Assembly: GCA_003223515.1 (NCBI GenBank)
Contig: QHVI01000030.1
Span: 1-64,000 of the forward strand
Length of the DNA: 64,000 bases
Reading direction: 5' to 3'
Origin: Candidatus Angelobacter sp. Gp1-AA117
Lineage (GTDB): Bacteria; Acidobacteriota; Terriglobia; Terriglobales; Acidobacteriaceae
Shown: in pieces, positions 16,236-25,252 of the stretch
How positions within the stretch are numbered: the stretch's first letter is position 1
Layout of the letters: every line of letters starts with the position of its first letter
The notes under the pieces: generated by a model
The model's input: the letters and a program-made list of their open reading frames with translations, nothing else
What the model was told of the DNA's origin: nothing
The model's database searches: none
Position numbers and translations under genes: made by a program

Positions 16236-17132
16236 TCAGGCGTGGGCCGCATTGGCCCAGGCGCTCTGTTCATCGAACCGAATCTCAATCTCTCTGGTGG
16301 CCCGCGCAACCGTGGCCACAAAGACCTGTTTGGCGCCCGCGCGCAGCAGTACCCGCGCACACTCGCCGGCGGTGGTTCCGGTGGTCATCACGTCATCGAC
16401 CACCAGCAGATCCCGGCCTTGAATACGCTCCGGCCTGGCCACCGCAAATGCGCCACGGATATTGGCCCGGCGCTGGTGGCGAGTGAGTCCTGTCTGGGAG
16501 GCGGTTTCGCGTATTCGCGCCAGAGAAGATGTGTCTAATTGGATGCTTCTGGCCCTATGGCGGATTACAAAAGCTTTGGCAATGGCTTCAGCCTGGTTGA
16601 ACCCACGGCTGCGGCGTTTGCCTTTGAACAAAGGAACCGGGATGACCAGCAGCTCCTGCGGTAACTGGCGACCCTGGATAGCCTGATCCATGAGCTGTCC
16701 GAGAAGCGGCGCCACCGATTGCACCCGCTGGTACTTCAGCAGATGGATAAGATCGCGGAGCACGCCTTCATAAGCGCCATACGCCGAAGCCCAGGCAAAG
16801 GGCGGCGCGGCACGGCGGCACATGCCACAACGCGGACCTTCTTCCGTCTGCACATGCTCACTGAAAAGCTTTTCGCCGCAAAGGCTGCAGAAAAGACCAG
16901 TGCGGGGGGCGACCTGCTTTAAACATGCCTGGCAAACAGGCAGGTTCGAGATGTTGAGCAGCGAGGATTGGCAGATACGGCAATCAGAAGGAAAGAAAAC
17001 CGCAAAGAGGCTCTCTGCCGCGGTTTTTAGCGTCCGTTGAGCCCGGTTTAGGTCACCGCTACTGCTGAAGACGATCCTCCTTGCAGGGAACCGTTGTGGA
17101 TAGCTGGGTTCAGTATAAGCCGTGTTGTACAT
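16236..17132 (-). CDS. ComF-family phosphoribosyltransferase-like protein
   Basis: 298 residues from ATG 17132 (a TTG three codons earlier is possible). The first half carries three CxxC pairs forming zinc ribbons (CRIC, CQAC, then CSLCGE with CGMC). The second half is a phosphoribosyltransferase fold with the PRPP-binding loop [16 protein letters not shown]. In naturally competent bacteria ComF helps bring DNA into the cytosol; elsewhere its role is unclear. An HNH nuclease gene lies downstream in the same direction. Confidence 0.9.
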   Translation of the reverse strand: MYNTAYTEPSYPQRFPARRIVFSSSGDLNRAQRTLKTAAESLFAVFFPSDCRICQSSLLNISNLPVCQACLKQVAPRTGLFCSLCGEKLFSEHVQTEEGPRCGMCRRAAPPFAWASAYGAYEGVLRDLIHLLKYQRVQSVAPLLGQLMDQAIQGRQLPQELLVIPVPLFKGKRRSRGFNQAEAIAKAFVIRHRARSIQLDTSSLARIRETASQTGLTRHQRRANIRGAFAVARPERIQGRDLLVVDDVMTTGTTAGECARVLLRAGAKQVFVATVARATREIEIRFDEQSAWANAAHA

Positions 17133-17147
17133 CAGGTGCAACGAGGA

Positions 17148-17255
17148 ATCACCGGATCGGGTGGTCGCCGTGATCTGCAGATCGGGTGATCGGAATCTTT
17201 GTTGGCTTCAGATATTCCGATCTACCGATCTCCCGGTCTCCCGATCACCCGATTT
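17148..17255. repeat. GATC-rich dispersed repeat, copy 6 (longest)
   Basis: About 108 bases of alternating ATCGGGTGATCGG and CCGATCTCCCGGTCTCCCGA half-units in both orientations, so it can fold on itself. It sits between the divergent comF-like and OPT genes, where promoters should lie. Confidence 0.8.
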
Positions 17256-17317
17256 GTGTAAAATCCCGTCACGTGCTAACTTGCGGCAATTCAATGCGCT
17301 AACCATCGGAGGACGCT

Positions 17318-19564
17318 GTGGCCGAAACCATCGAAGCGAATGCAGCAGCAACACCAGAAACTAAATTTCAGCCGTATGTATCGCCAGGAGAAACTCGGCC
17401 CGAATTCACGCCACGCGCCATCATTTTTGGCGGGCTTTTCGGCATTTTATTTGGCGCGGTTACGGTTTATGTAGGCCTGCGGGCCGGACTGACTGTCTCC
17501 GCTTCGATACCGATCGCGGTGCTCTCCATCAGCGTTCTGCGGGCTTTGGGCAAGGCCAGCATTCTCGAAAACAATATCGTACAGACGGCAGGGTCAGCCG
17601 GGGAGTCGGTCGCTGGCGGCGTCATCTTCACGCTTCCCGCGCTTATCTTTCTGGGATATTCCCTGGGTGACTCCTATTGGCGCATCACTTTGCTGGCCCT
17701 GATCGGCGGGTGGCTGGGCGTGCTTTTCATGATCCCGCTGCGTCGCCAGCTCATTGTGAAAGAACATGGAAACCTTCTTTACCCGGAGGGCACTGCCTGC
17801 GCGGATGTCTTAATTGCTGGTGATCGCGGCGGTTCTTTTGCAGGCCGCGTCTTTGCCGGCCTCGGATTGGGAGCGCTGTACACAGTGTTTCAGAACGAAA
17901 ACCTGTTTTCGGCGTGGCCAAGTACTCCGACTTACACACCAGGCTGGTTTTCGGGTTCATCGATACGCGCCAATACAACTTCTGAATATTTAGGCGTTGG
18001 GTACATCATTGGGCCGCGCATTGCCGGTGTGATCTTTTCCGGGGGCGTCTTCGCATGGCTGGTGGTAATGCCTGCCATTAAGTTTTTTGGCTCCCACGTG
18101 GCTGGCCCTCTCTTTCCCGGAACCATACCCATTTCTGAAATGGGGCCTGACCAGATTTACCGCGCTTACATCCGTCCGATGGGCGCCGGGGCGGTGGCTG
18201 CTGCCGGTCTCATTACTCTGGTAAGGACCATTCCAACCATCATTAATGCTTTGCGTGCGGGGGTAAAGGATTTGGCTGCCGGGGCCGCAACAGCTGCCAG
18301 CCAGCGGCGTACGGACCGCGACCTGAACCTGAAATGGGCCCTTGCGGGTTCGCTGGTACTTATGATCATCATGTGGGCTATGCTCACGTTCTATCCGGTA
18401 CCCGGAGCGCCCACCTCGGCTTTGAATAATATTTTTGCGGCAATCCTGGTGGTGATCTTCGGTTTCCTGTTTGTCACGGTTTCTTCGCGCATCACCGGCC
18501 TGATCGGAAGTTCGTCGAATCCTATCTCCGGCATGGCTATTGCAACCCTCATGGCCACGTGCGCTATGTTCCTGGTCATGGGCTGGACGGCAGGCCCGTT
18601 CGCAGCTCTCGCCATCAGCATTGGTGGCGTGGTTTGTATCGCTTCTGCGAATGCCGGCAATACCTCGCAGGATTTGAAGACCGGGTTTCTGGTGGGCGCT
18701 ACGCCGGCGCGGCAGCAGATGGCGCTGATGGTGGGCGTGACGGTTTCGGTATTTGTCATCGGCGGCACGCTGATCAGCATGAACCGCGGGCTGGAAGAGT
18801 TTCGTCCAGCCAGCATTGCTTTGGATGTCAACAATCTTCCTGCCGGAGTGAGCCAGGATACCAATACGCAGTTCAGCCGCACCCAGATCACAGTCACAAC
18901 ACCGGCCGGAGCGGAAAATAAAACAGCTACGACAAAACAACAATCTGTAAGCGGCATGGTGCTCTATAACGCCATCAACTCCCCAGCGGTGCCTAACGGA
19001 AAGTATTTCTACAATGCGCAGACCGGTAAGCTCGAGATTCAATGGATTCAGGGCATCGGCAGCGACCGCGCCGCCGCGCCGCAGGCGCAACTCATGGCGA
19101 CGGTCATCAATGGAATTCTTACCCGGAAGCTGCCATGGGGATTGATCCTGCTGGGGGTGTTCCTGGTGGTTGCGGTCGAATTGCTGGGCATACGCTCACT
19201 GTCTTTTGCGGTGGGCTTTTATCTTTCGATTGCTACTACCCTGGCGATCTTCTGCGGAGGCGTGGTGCGCTGGCTGGTGGAACGGCAGGCGGCCAAGGCA
19301 GGGGAAAAGGTGGAAGAGAGCGAGATCAGCCCCGGCTCGCTTTATGCCAGCGGCTTAATTGCGGCTGGCGGCATCGTTGGCCTGATTGGAATCGCCATCA
19401 AATTGATGGAAAAAGCCGGGTGGCTGAAAGAAGGCGCAATTGCCTGGGGCGCAAAGATAGAGTTCCTGCAGAATGCCAACTGGCTTGCTGTAGTCACATT
19501 CGCATTGCTGGCATTCTCGTTGTATCACTTCGCGCGCAAGCCGCTGGATAGCGACAAACGGTAA
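17318..19564 (+). CDS. OPT-family oligopeptide transporter
   Basis: 748 residues, with about 14 hydrophobic segments spread over the length. The N-terminal part (VYVGLRAGLTVSASIPIAVL, then NNIVQTAGSAGESVAGGV) is characteristic of bacterial OPT transporters, which import oligopeptides or metal-peptide complexes using proton symport. A loop at about 520-610 is hydrophilic and probably periplasmic. The GTG start is supported by GGAGG five bases upstream. It stands alone, but a POT-like transporter and an M24 peptidase lie further down on the same strand. Confidence 0.92.
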   Translation: MAETIEANAAATPETKFQPYVSPGETRPEFTPRAIIFGGLFGILFGAVTVYVGLRAGLTVSASIPIAVLSISVLRALGKASILENNIVQTAGSAGESVAGGVIFTLPALIFLGYSLGDSYWRITLLALIGGWLGVLFMIPLRRQLIVKEHGNLLYPEGTACADVLIAGDRGGSFAGRVFAGLGLGALYTVFQNENLFSAWPSTPTYTPGWFSGSSIRANTTSEYLGVGYIIGPRIAGVIFSGGVFAWLVVMPAIKFFGSHVAGPLFPGTIPISEMGPDQIYRAYIRPMGAGAVAAAGLITLVRTIPTIINALRAGVKDLAAGAATAASQRRTDRDLNLKWALAGSLVLMIIMWAMLTFYPVPGAPTSALNNIFAAILVVIFGFLFVTVSSRITGLIGSSSNPISGMAIATLMATCAMFLVMGWTAGPFAALAISIGGVVCIASANAGNTSQDLKTGFLVGATPARQQMALMVGVTVSVFVIGGTLISMNRGLEEFRPASIALDVNNLPAGVSQDTNTQFSRTQITVTTPAGAENKTATTKQQSVSGMVLYNAINSPAVPNGKYFYNAQTGKLEIQWIQGIGSDRAAAPQAQLMATVINGILTRKLPWGLILLGVFLVVAVELLGIRSLSFAVGFYLSIATTLAIFCGGVVRWLVERQAAKAGEKVEESEISPGSLYASGLIAAGGIVGLIGIAIKLMEKAGWLKEGAIAWGAKIEFLQNANWLAVVTFALLAFSLYHFARKPLDSDKR

Positions 19565-19582
19565 ATCTTTTTTACCGCAACG

Positions 19583-19660
19583 CGGCAGGCCGCAACCAAA
19601 ACGAGAATCTTTATGGAGCGCAGCCGCCCTCGGCTGCGGCGGATAAATCTTTCGTGAGTC
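19583..19660 (+). repeat. TTTATGGAGCGCAGCCGCCC-type repeat
   Basis: CCGCAACCAAAACGAGAATC is followed by TTTATGGAGCGCAGCCGCCC, CGGCTGCGG and GATAAATCTTTCGTGAGTCG. Close copies are at 48360-48425 and 61788-61858, and a rearranged inverted copy at 11856-11965. Confidence 0.8.
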
Positions 19661-19775
19661 GAGAAGGATTTGACGAATAGTAATACAAAGGGCATATAAG
19701 GAACACCAAGGAAAGGCAGGCAAGATACATTGACTTCGTGTTCCTTCGTGTCCTTTGTGGTTGCTGGTTTTCTGC

Positions 19776-20486
19776 ATGTCTATTCATGACAATGTGGCGG
19801 GTATTCGCGAGCGGATTGCCAAAGCTGCGGCTCGCGCCGGGCGCAGTGTGGATTCCATTACCCTGATGGGCGTAAGCAAGACCGTGGAACCGGAGCGCAT
19901 ACGGCAGGCCTACGAAGCGGGGATTCGCGTGTTCGGCGAGAACAAGGTACAGGAGTTTGGCGGAAAAGCGGGGCTCCTGGCTGATCTTACCGAAGCTCAA
20001 TGGCACCTGATCGGACACTTGCAGAGCAACAAAGTCAAAAAAGCTGTTGAGCTGTTTCAAGCAGTGGATTCGGTCGATTCCTTGCGGCTGGCGGAGAAGC
20101 TGAATCAAGCGGCTGAGCAGATGAACAAAATTTTGCCGGTGCTGATCGAAGTTAACGTCGGCAGTGAAGAGAACAAGAGCGGCCTTGCGCCGGACTCCTC
20201 AGGATTGGAAGAACTCCTTTCCGGCGTGCAGAGTCTCAAGAACCTGCGGGTGCGCGGATTGATGACCATCCCGCCATTCACCGAAGACCCGGAAGGCGCC
20301 CGGCCTTATTTCCGCCAGTTGCGTGAATTGCGCGAGAAGATTGCCGCCCGGAAATTACCCTGCATCGAGATGGATGTGCTTTCCATGGGCATGTCTCATG
20401 ATTTCGAAGTGGCCATTGAGGAAGGCTCAACCTGCGTGCGCGTGGGAACGGCCATCTTCGGGTCTCGGCCTTATCCCTCAAAATGA
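19776..20486 (+). CDS. yggS: YggS-family PLP homeostasis protein
   Basis: 236 residues from ATG 19776 (the frame opens seven codons earlier without support). It is a type III fold PLP-binding protein without enzymatic activity, known to control pyridoxal phosphate levels. Visible blocks: LMGVSKTVEPE with the PLP-binding lysine, FGENKVQE, WHLIGHLQSNK, VNVGSEENKSG, LMTIPPF and DVLSMGMSHDFEVAI. The next gene (DUF167) begins in its stop codon (ATGA), a frequent pairing. Confidence 0.95.
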   Translation: MSIHDNVAGIRERIAKAAARAGRSVDSITLMGVSKTVEPERIRQAYEAGIRVFGENKVQEFGGKAGLLADLTEAQWHLIGHLQSNKVKKAVELFQAVDSVDSLRLAEKLNQAAEQMNKILPVLIEVNVGSEENKSGLAPDSSGLEELLSGVQSLKNLRVRGLMTIPPFTEDPEGARPYFRQLRELREKIAARKLPCIEMDVLSMGMSHDFEVAIEEGSTCVRVGTAIFGSRPYPSK

Positions 20487-20782
20487 TTCCTATCCGTGAA
20501 ACTTCTGCGGGTGTGAGTTTCAGCGTGAAGGTGCAGCCACGTGCCCGCAAGAATGGCATTACCGGCACAGTGGGTGACGCGCTGAAGCTGGCCTTGACCG
20601 CGCCCCCGGTGGAGGGCAGGGCCAACCAGGCGGTCATCGAATTCTTTGCAGATTTTTTCCAAATTGCGCGTTCCTCCGTTACCATAGCGAGCGGTGAATC
20701 CAGCCGATTCAAGGTCATTCGCGTGAGCGGAATATCCGCCGGGCAGGTTCACCAGTGTCTTGTACGTCATATAGCCGAGTGA
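20483..20782 (+). CDS. yggU: DUF167 (YggU-family) protein
   Basis: 99 residues. Family landmarks are SVKVQPRARKNGITG near the N-terminus and LTAPPVEGRANQAVIEFFAD in the middle, followed by the basic IASGESSRFKVIRV strand. The family is small, cytosolic and of unknown function. It overlaps the yggS stop by four bases, so translation is probably coupled. Confidence 0.92.
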   Translation: MIPIRETSAGVSFSVKVQPRARKNGITGTVGDALKLALTAPPVEGRANQAVIEFFADFFQIARSSVTIASGESSRFKVIRVSGISAGQVHQCLVRHIAE

Positions 20783-20797
20783 TCAAGGAGAAACGAT

Positions 20798-22117
20798 TTG
20801 GCCTTCTCTGAGCGTTTGCAGGAAATCCGGACCGGTTTTGAGCGGCCCTTCTGGGTCGCCAATATCAGCGAGCTTTTCGAGCGGCTGTCCTACTACGCCG
20901 TCTTCGCTTCACTGGCGCTCTACCTGAAAGAGAACCTGCAGTTTCCCGTGGAACGGGCCACCGGCTTAACCAGCATATTCGGAGCAGCGGTATGGTTCCT
21001 GGCAGCCGTGGGCGGTACCATGGCGGACCGGCTGGGATTTCGCCGGGCTTTATCCCTGGCTTATCTGATCCTGAGCTGTGCTTATTTCATGGTTGGATCT
21101 ATCACAGCACCATGGTTGGCGCCGGTGCGCAACGTGGTACCGCTCACGATTCTGGCTACCTTCATATTGCTGCTGCCGGCGCTGGGCGTGGCGCTTGTAA
21201 AGCCCAGTGTGGTAGGGACCACGGCGCGGGCTTCGAAGGAAAATGTCAGGTCGATCGGTTATTCGATTTACTACACCATTGTGAACATTGGTGGCGCAGC
21301 CGGTCCCTATCTTGCCGGATGGATACAAGATCGCATGCGCGCAGAGATTGTTTTTCGGATGGCGGCGGCCTGCGTCTTTGTCATGTTTTTCTTTGTATTG
21401 CTGTTTTTCAGGGAGCCGAAACGTTCCAGTGATGAACGGCCTCCAACTTTCGCGCAGGCTGCAAGGAATTTCTGGACGGTGGTGACAAACCCCAAGTTTA
21501 TGCTGTTCCTGCTGATCTTTTCCGGTTACTGGGTGATGTACTGGCAGGAATTCATTACGCTGCCGATCTACATACATGATTACATCAATCCCAATGCTAA
21601 TACTGCAAAAATACTAGCTACCGGGCCCGTGGTGGTCATTGTGTTCACGATGGCAGTGAGTGTAATCATGCGCAAGCTGCCTGCATTTCATGCCATTGTT
21701 CTTGGATCACTCATTTCCAGCCTCGGATGGGTGTTTCTGATACTTCAGCCCACAGTAAAGATGGCAATTGCGACGCTGATTGCCATTGCCATTGGCGAGA
21801 TTATCCAGTCACCCCGCTACTACGAATATATTTCGCGCCTCGCCCCGGCAGACCAGCAGGGTACCTATCTGGGATTTGCGTTTTTGCCCATCGGAATCGG
21901 ATCGCTTATTGCAGGTCCGGTTGCCGGAAAGCTTCTTCATCATTACGGTGAAGTTACGCATCAACCGGTGCGCGTGTGGTGGATCATTACCGGCATCGGC
22001 CTGGTGACCACGCTACTGCTTTGGGTCTATGACAGGACCTTGAAGCCAACTGAGGTGACGGAAACAGCAAAAACCGGGTCTTCACCGCAGAAGCCGCGGA
22101 GCGCGCAGAGATCATAG
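20798..22117 (+). CDS. POT/PTR-like MFS transporter (probable peptide uptake)
   Basis: 439 residues with about 12 membrane segments. ERLSYYAVFASLALYL near the N-terminus fits the ExxxxYY-type opening of proton-dependent oligopeptide transporters, and GGTMADRLGFRRAL is the MFS loop 2-3 motif. TTG start with AAGGAG eight bases upstream. The last 11 residues (SPQKPRSAQRS) are encoded by an ACCGCAGAAGCCGCGGAGCG repeat, so the natural C-terminus may have been altered. An M24 aminopeptidase follows by 46 bases, consistent with peptide import and breakdown, though the substrate is inferred. Confidence 0.82.
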   Translation: MAFSERLQEIRTGFERPFWVANISELFERLSYYAVFASLALYLKENLQFPVERATGLTSIFGAAVWFLAAVGGTMADRLGFRRALSLAYLILSCAYFMVGSITAPWLAPVRNVVPLTILATFILLLPALGVALVKPSVVGTTARASKENVRSIGYSIYYTIVNIGGAAGPYLAGWIQDRMRAEIVFRMAAACVFVMFFFVLLFFREPKRSSDERPPTFAQAARNFWTVVTNPKFMLFLLIFSGYWVMYWQEFITLPIYIHDYINPNANTAKILATGPVVVIVFTMAVSVIMRKLPAFHAIVLGSLISSLGWVFLILQPTVKMAIATLIAIAIGEIIQSPRYYEYISRLAPADQQGTYLGFAFLPIGIGSLIAGPVAGKLLHHYGEVTHQPVRVWWIITGIGLVTTLLLWVYDRTLKPTEVTETAKTGSSPQKPRSAQRS

Positions 22118-22163
22118 AACCTGACTCCGCCCTTGCAAGACAGATATAATGGAGCTTCAAACC

Positions 22164-23330
22164 ATGGACATTGCCGCAATCCAATCAGCCCTGCGGGAGC
22201 GCAGCTTTGACTGCTGGCTTTTCTACGATCATCATCACCGCGATCCCATCGGCTACAAGGTACTGGGCCTCTCAGAGCACCAAATGGTGACCCGGCGCTG
22301 GTTTTACCTGATTCCGCAGAATGGCGAGCCCACCAAGCTGGTCCACCGCATCGAGGCCGGACATCTCGATTCGCTGCCCGGCAGCAAGCGTGAATACTCC
22401 TCATGGCGGGAGCTTTGGGACCATCTCAAAGCCATGCTCGGGCCACATAAGACGGTGGCCATGCAGTATTCGCCCAACAACCTGATTCCTTATATCGGGC
22501 TGGTGGACGCAGGCACGGTCGAACTGGTGCGCAGCTTTGGCAAGGAGATTGTCAGCTCCGGCGACCTGGTAGCCCGCTTTGAGGCGGCATGGAATGACGA
22601 GCAGATCAAGAGCCATTTTGAGGCGCGCGATGCGATCGACCGCATTACCGAAGAGGCTTTCAAAGAGATTGGGCGGCGCACCGGCAACGGCGGCACTCAC
22701 GAATACGAGATCCAGCAGTGGATTGCCGAGGCCTTCCGCCGCGAAAACCTGGTAACGGAAGACCTGCCCATTGTGGGAGCGAATGTCAACAGCGGCAATC
22801 CGCATTACGAGCCGAAGGCAGAGACTTCAGCGCCGATCAGGAAGGGCGACCTTATCCTGTTGGATATCTGGGCCAAGAAGAACACGCCCAACGCCGTCTA
22901 CTACGACATCACTTGGATGGGCGTGATCGGCACTCCTTCAGAAAAGCAGGTGAAGATTTTCAACATCGTGCGCGATGCCCGGGACGCCGGTGTAAAGAAA
23001 GTGCAGGAGGCATTCTCTGCAAAACGTAAGATTGCCGGGTGGGAGGTCGATGAGGCCACGCGGGGGCATATCGCATCTGCCGGACTGGCCCAGTACTTTA
23101 CCCACCGCACCGGGCACTCCATTGGCGTGAATGTGCACGGTAACGGCGCTAACATGGACAACCTTGAAACCAAGGACGACCGCGAGATTATCCCTAATAC
23201 CTGTTTTTCTATCGAGCCGGGAATCTACCTGCCCGGCGAGTTTGGCGTGCGCAGTGAAGTGAACGTCCTCACCAGAAACGGCTCAGCCGAGGTGACAGGT
23301 AAAATTCAACAGGAACTGGTTCGAATTTAA
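22164..23330 (+). CDS. M24-family metallopeptidase (Xaa-Pro aminopeptidase-like)
   Basis: 388 residues. The pita-bread catalytic domain is in the C-terminal two thirds, with metal ligands visible as Asp in LLDIWAKK and YYDITWMG, His in THRTGHSIGVNVHG, and Glu in FSIEPGIYLPGEFGVRSEVN. The N-terminal domain is shorter and typical of creatinase/prolidase relatives. It should remove N-terminal residues from peptides with a Pro at position two. ATG 22164 with GGAG 10 bases upstream is preferred to ATG 22149. The stop overlaps the next start by one base. Confidence 0.9.
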   Translation: MDIAAIQSALRERSFDCWLFYDHHHRDPIGYKVLGLSEHQMVTRRWFYLIPQNGEPTKLVHRIEAGHLDSLPGSKREYSSWRELWDHLKAMLGPHKTVAMQYSPNNLIPYIGLVDAGTVELVRSFGKEIVSSGDLVARFEAAWNDEQIKSHFEARDAIDRITEEAFKEIGRRTGNGGTHEYEIQQWIAEAFRRENLVTEDLPIVGANVNSGNPHYEPKAETSAPIRKGDLILLDIWAKKNTPNAVYYDITWMGVIGTPSEKQVKIFNIVRDARDAGVKKVQEAFSAKRKIAGWEVDEATRGHIASAGLAQYFTHRTGHSIGVNVHGNGANMDNLETKDDREIIPNTCFSIEPGIYLPGEFGVRSEVNVLTRNGSAEVTGKIQQELVRI

Positions 23331-23755
23331 TGGCAAATAGCGAAGTGACTACAAGTGAAGTACGGCCCAAGGCGGCCGCGCAGCCGTTCACAGCGATGGC
23401 GGCAATTGCACCTCTCGTTGGCTGGCTCATTCCCGGCGGCGGGCACCTCATTCAGCGCCGCTGGATACGCGGCCTGCTGTTGCTGATATCTATTCTGGCG
23501 ATGTTTGAAATCGGCCTGGCGATGAACGGCAAAGTGTACCAGCCGAACACCGGCGACCTGCTCGACATGCTTGGATTCGTGGGTGACGTGGGCGCAGGCG
23601 GACTGTATTTTCTGGCGCGGATGATGAACTGGGGAACCAATGCCATTGCAGTGGCGGTGGCGGATTATGGAACCAAGTTCATCGTGGTTTCCGGACTGCT
23701 GAATGTAATGGCAATGGTGGACGCCTATCACATCGCGATTGGAAAAAAACAATGA
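23330..23755 (+). CDS. Small membrane protein (DUF6677-like)
   Basis: 141 residues with a hydrophobic segment around 30-45, one near 50-68 (GLLLLISILAMFEIGLAM) and one near 115-130. The segment WLIPGGGHLIQRRWIRGLLLL resembles a family of small acidobacterial membrane proteins and also TM2-like proteins (PGxGHFY pattern). The function is unknown. The start overlaps the peptidase stop (TAATG) and its own stop overlaps the next start (ATGA), so three genes form an operon. Confidence 0.8.
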   Translation: MANSEVTTSEVRPKAAAQPFTAMAAIAPLVGWLIPGGGHLIQRRWIRGLLLLISILAMFEIGLAMNGKVYQPNTGDLLDMLGFVGDVGAGGLYFLARMMNWGTNAIAVAVADYGTKFIVVSGLLNVMAMVDAYHIAIGKKQ

Positions 23756-23940
23756 TCCTGGCCTTGCAACTCTCTCATTTCAGCGCCGCAGTGGTGTTTG
23801 CTTTCTTTGCGTCGATTGTCTTCGGTATAACTCAACGCAGTGAGTCGCGGGATATGCTCCGCTACGCTGGATATTGCTTCATGGTGTTTGTGGTGGGCAT
23901 GTGGCTTGCGGCATGGGTGATGTGGCTGTTGCATCACTGA
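23752..23940 (+). CDS. Small two-helix membrane protein
   Basis: 62 residues with two hydrophobic helices (about 9-26 and 41-60) joined by a charged turn (QRSESRDMLRY). ATGA overlap with the preceding gene strongly supports translation. No family is recognised. It may be an accessory subunit for the neighbouring membrane protein. Confidence 0.75.
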   Translation: MILALQLSHFSAAVVFAFFASIVFGITQRSESRDMLRYAGYCFMVFVVGMWLAAWVMWLLHH

Positions 23941-24069
23941 CCAGTCAGCCGTCAGTATTCCAGCGCTCAGCAAAAGAAGCCGCGAATGACGCGAATCTAA
24001 CGAATTACGCGAATTCCAGAAGAGCTATTCAGCAGATTAAAGGGCCGGCTATTTGCATTTCCGCCGTAA

Positions 24070-24519
24070 TCACGGGACGAAGGCAGAAAGTCGGAGAACA
24101 GCAAAGCCAACAGTTTGTGCAGCCTTGCTTAGCCGCTGATCTCCACAAATAAAGCATCTTTTAGAAGGTCGTTGCTGACACCACATCATCGCTGCTGCCA
24201 TTTGTAAACTGTCAGCAGCACGTAGATCATGTTTATCCAGCACGAGGATAGCTAATTCTCGTAAGTGATCACTCGGCAGAATTTCTTTCCAGCCACTGCT
24301 GAGAACTGAAAGTCGAGCTAAGGCTCGTTTTCTCTCGACATCCGTTAGCTTGCCCGTTCGATCCAGCCTCGCAATTGCGCTGTGCACTTCAACCTTGCTT
24401 CCCCACCATGTAACCGGAGCAAGTTTACGAAGAAAAGATCGGGCCTGTCCGGTGGTTGGCTCATAGAGGCATAATGGAACGAGCGCGCTGGCATCCCAGA
24501 ATGCTGTTTCTTTTGTCAC
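24070..24519 (-). CDS. vapC: VapC-type PIN-domain toxin
   Basis: 149 residues with the PIN-domain acidic residues in place: Asp9 (FWDASALVPL), Glu44 (SKVEVHSAI), Asp103 (LRAADSLQMAA) and Asp127 (FICGDQRLSKAA). PIN toxins are magnesium-dependent RNases that often cut tRNA or rRNA. The start overlaps the antitoxin stop by four bases (ATGA). It is longer than average and has a Trp-rich segment (VTWWGSKVE). Confidence 0.9.
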   Translation of the reverse strand: MTKETAFWDASALVPLCLYEPTTGQARSFLRKLAPVTWWGSKVEVHSAIARLDRTGKLTDVERKRALARLSVLSSGWKEILPSDHLRELAILVLDKHDLRAADSLQMAAAMMWCQQRPSKRCFICGDQRLSKAAQTVGFAVLRLSAFVP

Positions 24520-24806
24520 AGTCCTTCGTCGCGATCGGCTAACAGCGCTTTCGTACCCTCGCCTGATGACATTTTTCCTGTAGGGATTTTGAATAATGTG
24601 TCTAAATCAATTGGAGTCTCTGGAATGCGCATTATGCCGGCGGCCACCAGCAATGCTTCTTCATCAGTAAGATTGTCTGCCGAAAAAGGCACTAGTTTGG
24701 CAACGGGCAGATTACGATCCCGGATGATGATTTCTTCACCATCCTTCGCAAATGTCACGTATTTGCTGAGCTGATTTTTGAGTTCTGCAATATTGACGCT
24801 GCGCAT
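24516..24806 (-). CDS. vapB: VapB/Phd-type antitoxin
   Basis: 96 residues. The N-terminal half (MRSVNIAELKNQLSKYV, DGEEIIIRDRNLPVAKLVP) is the Phd/YefM fold that binds DNA as a dimer. The C-terminal half (from about residue 47) is the flexible part expected to neutralise the toxin. The operon is probably autoregulated through the palindrome at 24821-24837. Confidence 0.9.
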   Translation of the reverse strand: MRSVNIAELKNQLSKYVTFAKDGEEIIIRDRNLPVAKLVPFSADNLTDEEALLVAAGIMRIPETPIDLDTLFKIPTGKMSSGEGTKALLADRDEGL

Positions 24807-24820
24807 GAGCTTTGTCCTTC

Positions 24821-24837
24821 ATGGCTATTATAGCCAT
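24821..24837 (-). promoter_or_regulatory. Palindromic operator overlapping the -10 region of vapBC
   Basis: ATGGCTATTATAGCCAT is a 17-base palindrome with one central unpaired base, ending 15 bases upstream of the antitoxin start. On the coding strand it reads GGCTATAATAGCC and so contains a consensus TATAAT. Phd-type antitoxins bind such palindromes, so repression by promoter occlusion is likely. Confidence 0.75.
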
Positions 24838-24866
24838 AAATACCAGGAATAGCATGTGCGCCTTAA

Positions 24867-25187
24867 TTACTCCGCGATTTGGGCGATTTTGCTGATGTCT
24901 TCGCCGTGGACCAGCAGAAATTCGCCTTTTGATCCGGCCAGGCGGCGCTCGCGATAGGGACGGTATTCCTCGCTGTCATAAAAAGCTTTGGCTGCTTCTT
25001 TCGATGGCCATTCCAGCAGCAGGCAAATCTGCGGGACCGGGCGCTCGCCTTCCCATTTCTCCACGTTGGAAGTGCGGGCCAAGTAGCGGCCACCATGAGA
25101 TTCCACCATTTTAGTGACGTTCTTCACGTAATCGCGCACCCAGCTCTGGTCGGTGATCTCGATTTCTGCGACAGAATAGAATTTCAT
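24867..25187 (-). CDS. DUF1330-like small protein
   Basis: 106 residues from ATG 25187, with GAGG nine bases upstream; the open frame extends further but lacks support. The pattern of MKFYSVAEIEITD, a central LLLEWPSKEAAKAFYDSEEY and a C-terminal strand fits the DUF1330 dimeric alpha-beta barrel family. The Glu/Trp-Pro and Tyr residues are typical. It lies just downstream of the Rieske oxygenase gene on the same strand. Confidence 0.8.
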   Translation of the reverse strand: MKFYSVAEIEITDQSWVRDYVKNVTKMVESHGGRYLARTSNVEKWEGERPVPQICLLLEWPSKEAAKAFYDSEEYRPYRERRLAGSKGEFLLVHGEDISKIAQIAE

Positions 25188-25252
25188 CGATTGTGTCCTC
25201 AAGATATTTGTTAAGGGAGAAATATGTCGCCAGCTTCGCTGGCTTGTTTTGC

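Noticed and set aside
17148-17255. GATC-rich repeats considered as a CRISPR array
   Set aside because: Units are short, irregular and without unique spacers of constant length; no cas genes.
17990-19090. 366-codon minus-strand frame opposite the OPT transporter
   Set aside because: Antisense shadow of a clear transporter gene; composition rich in Arg and His without domain.
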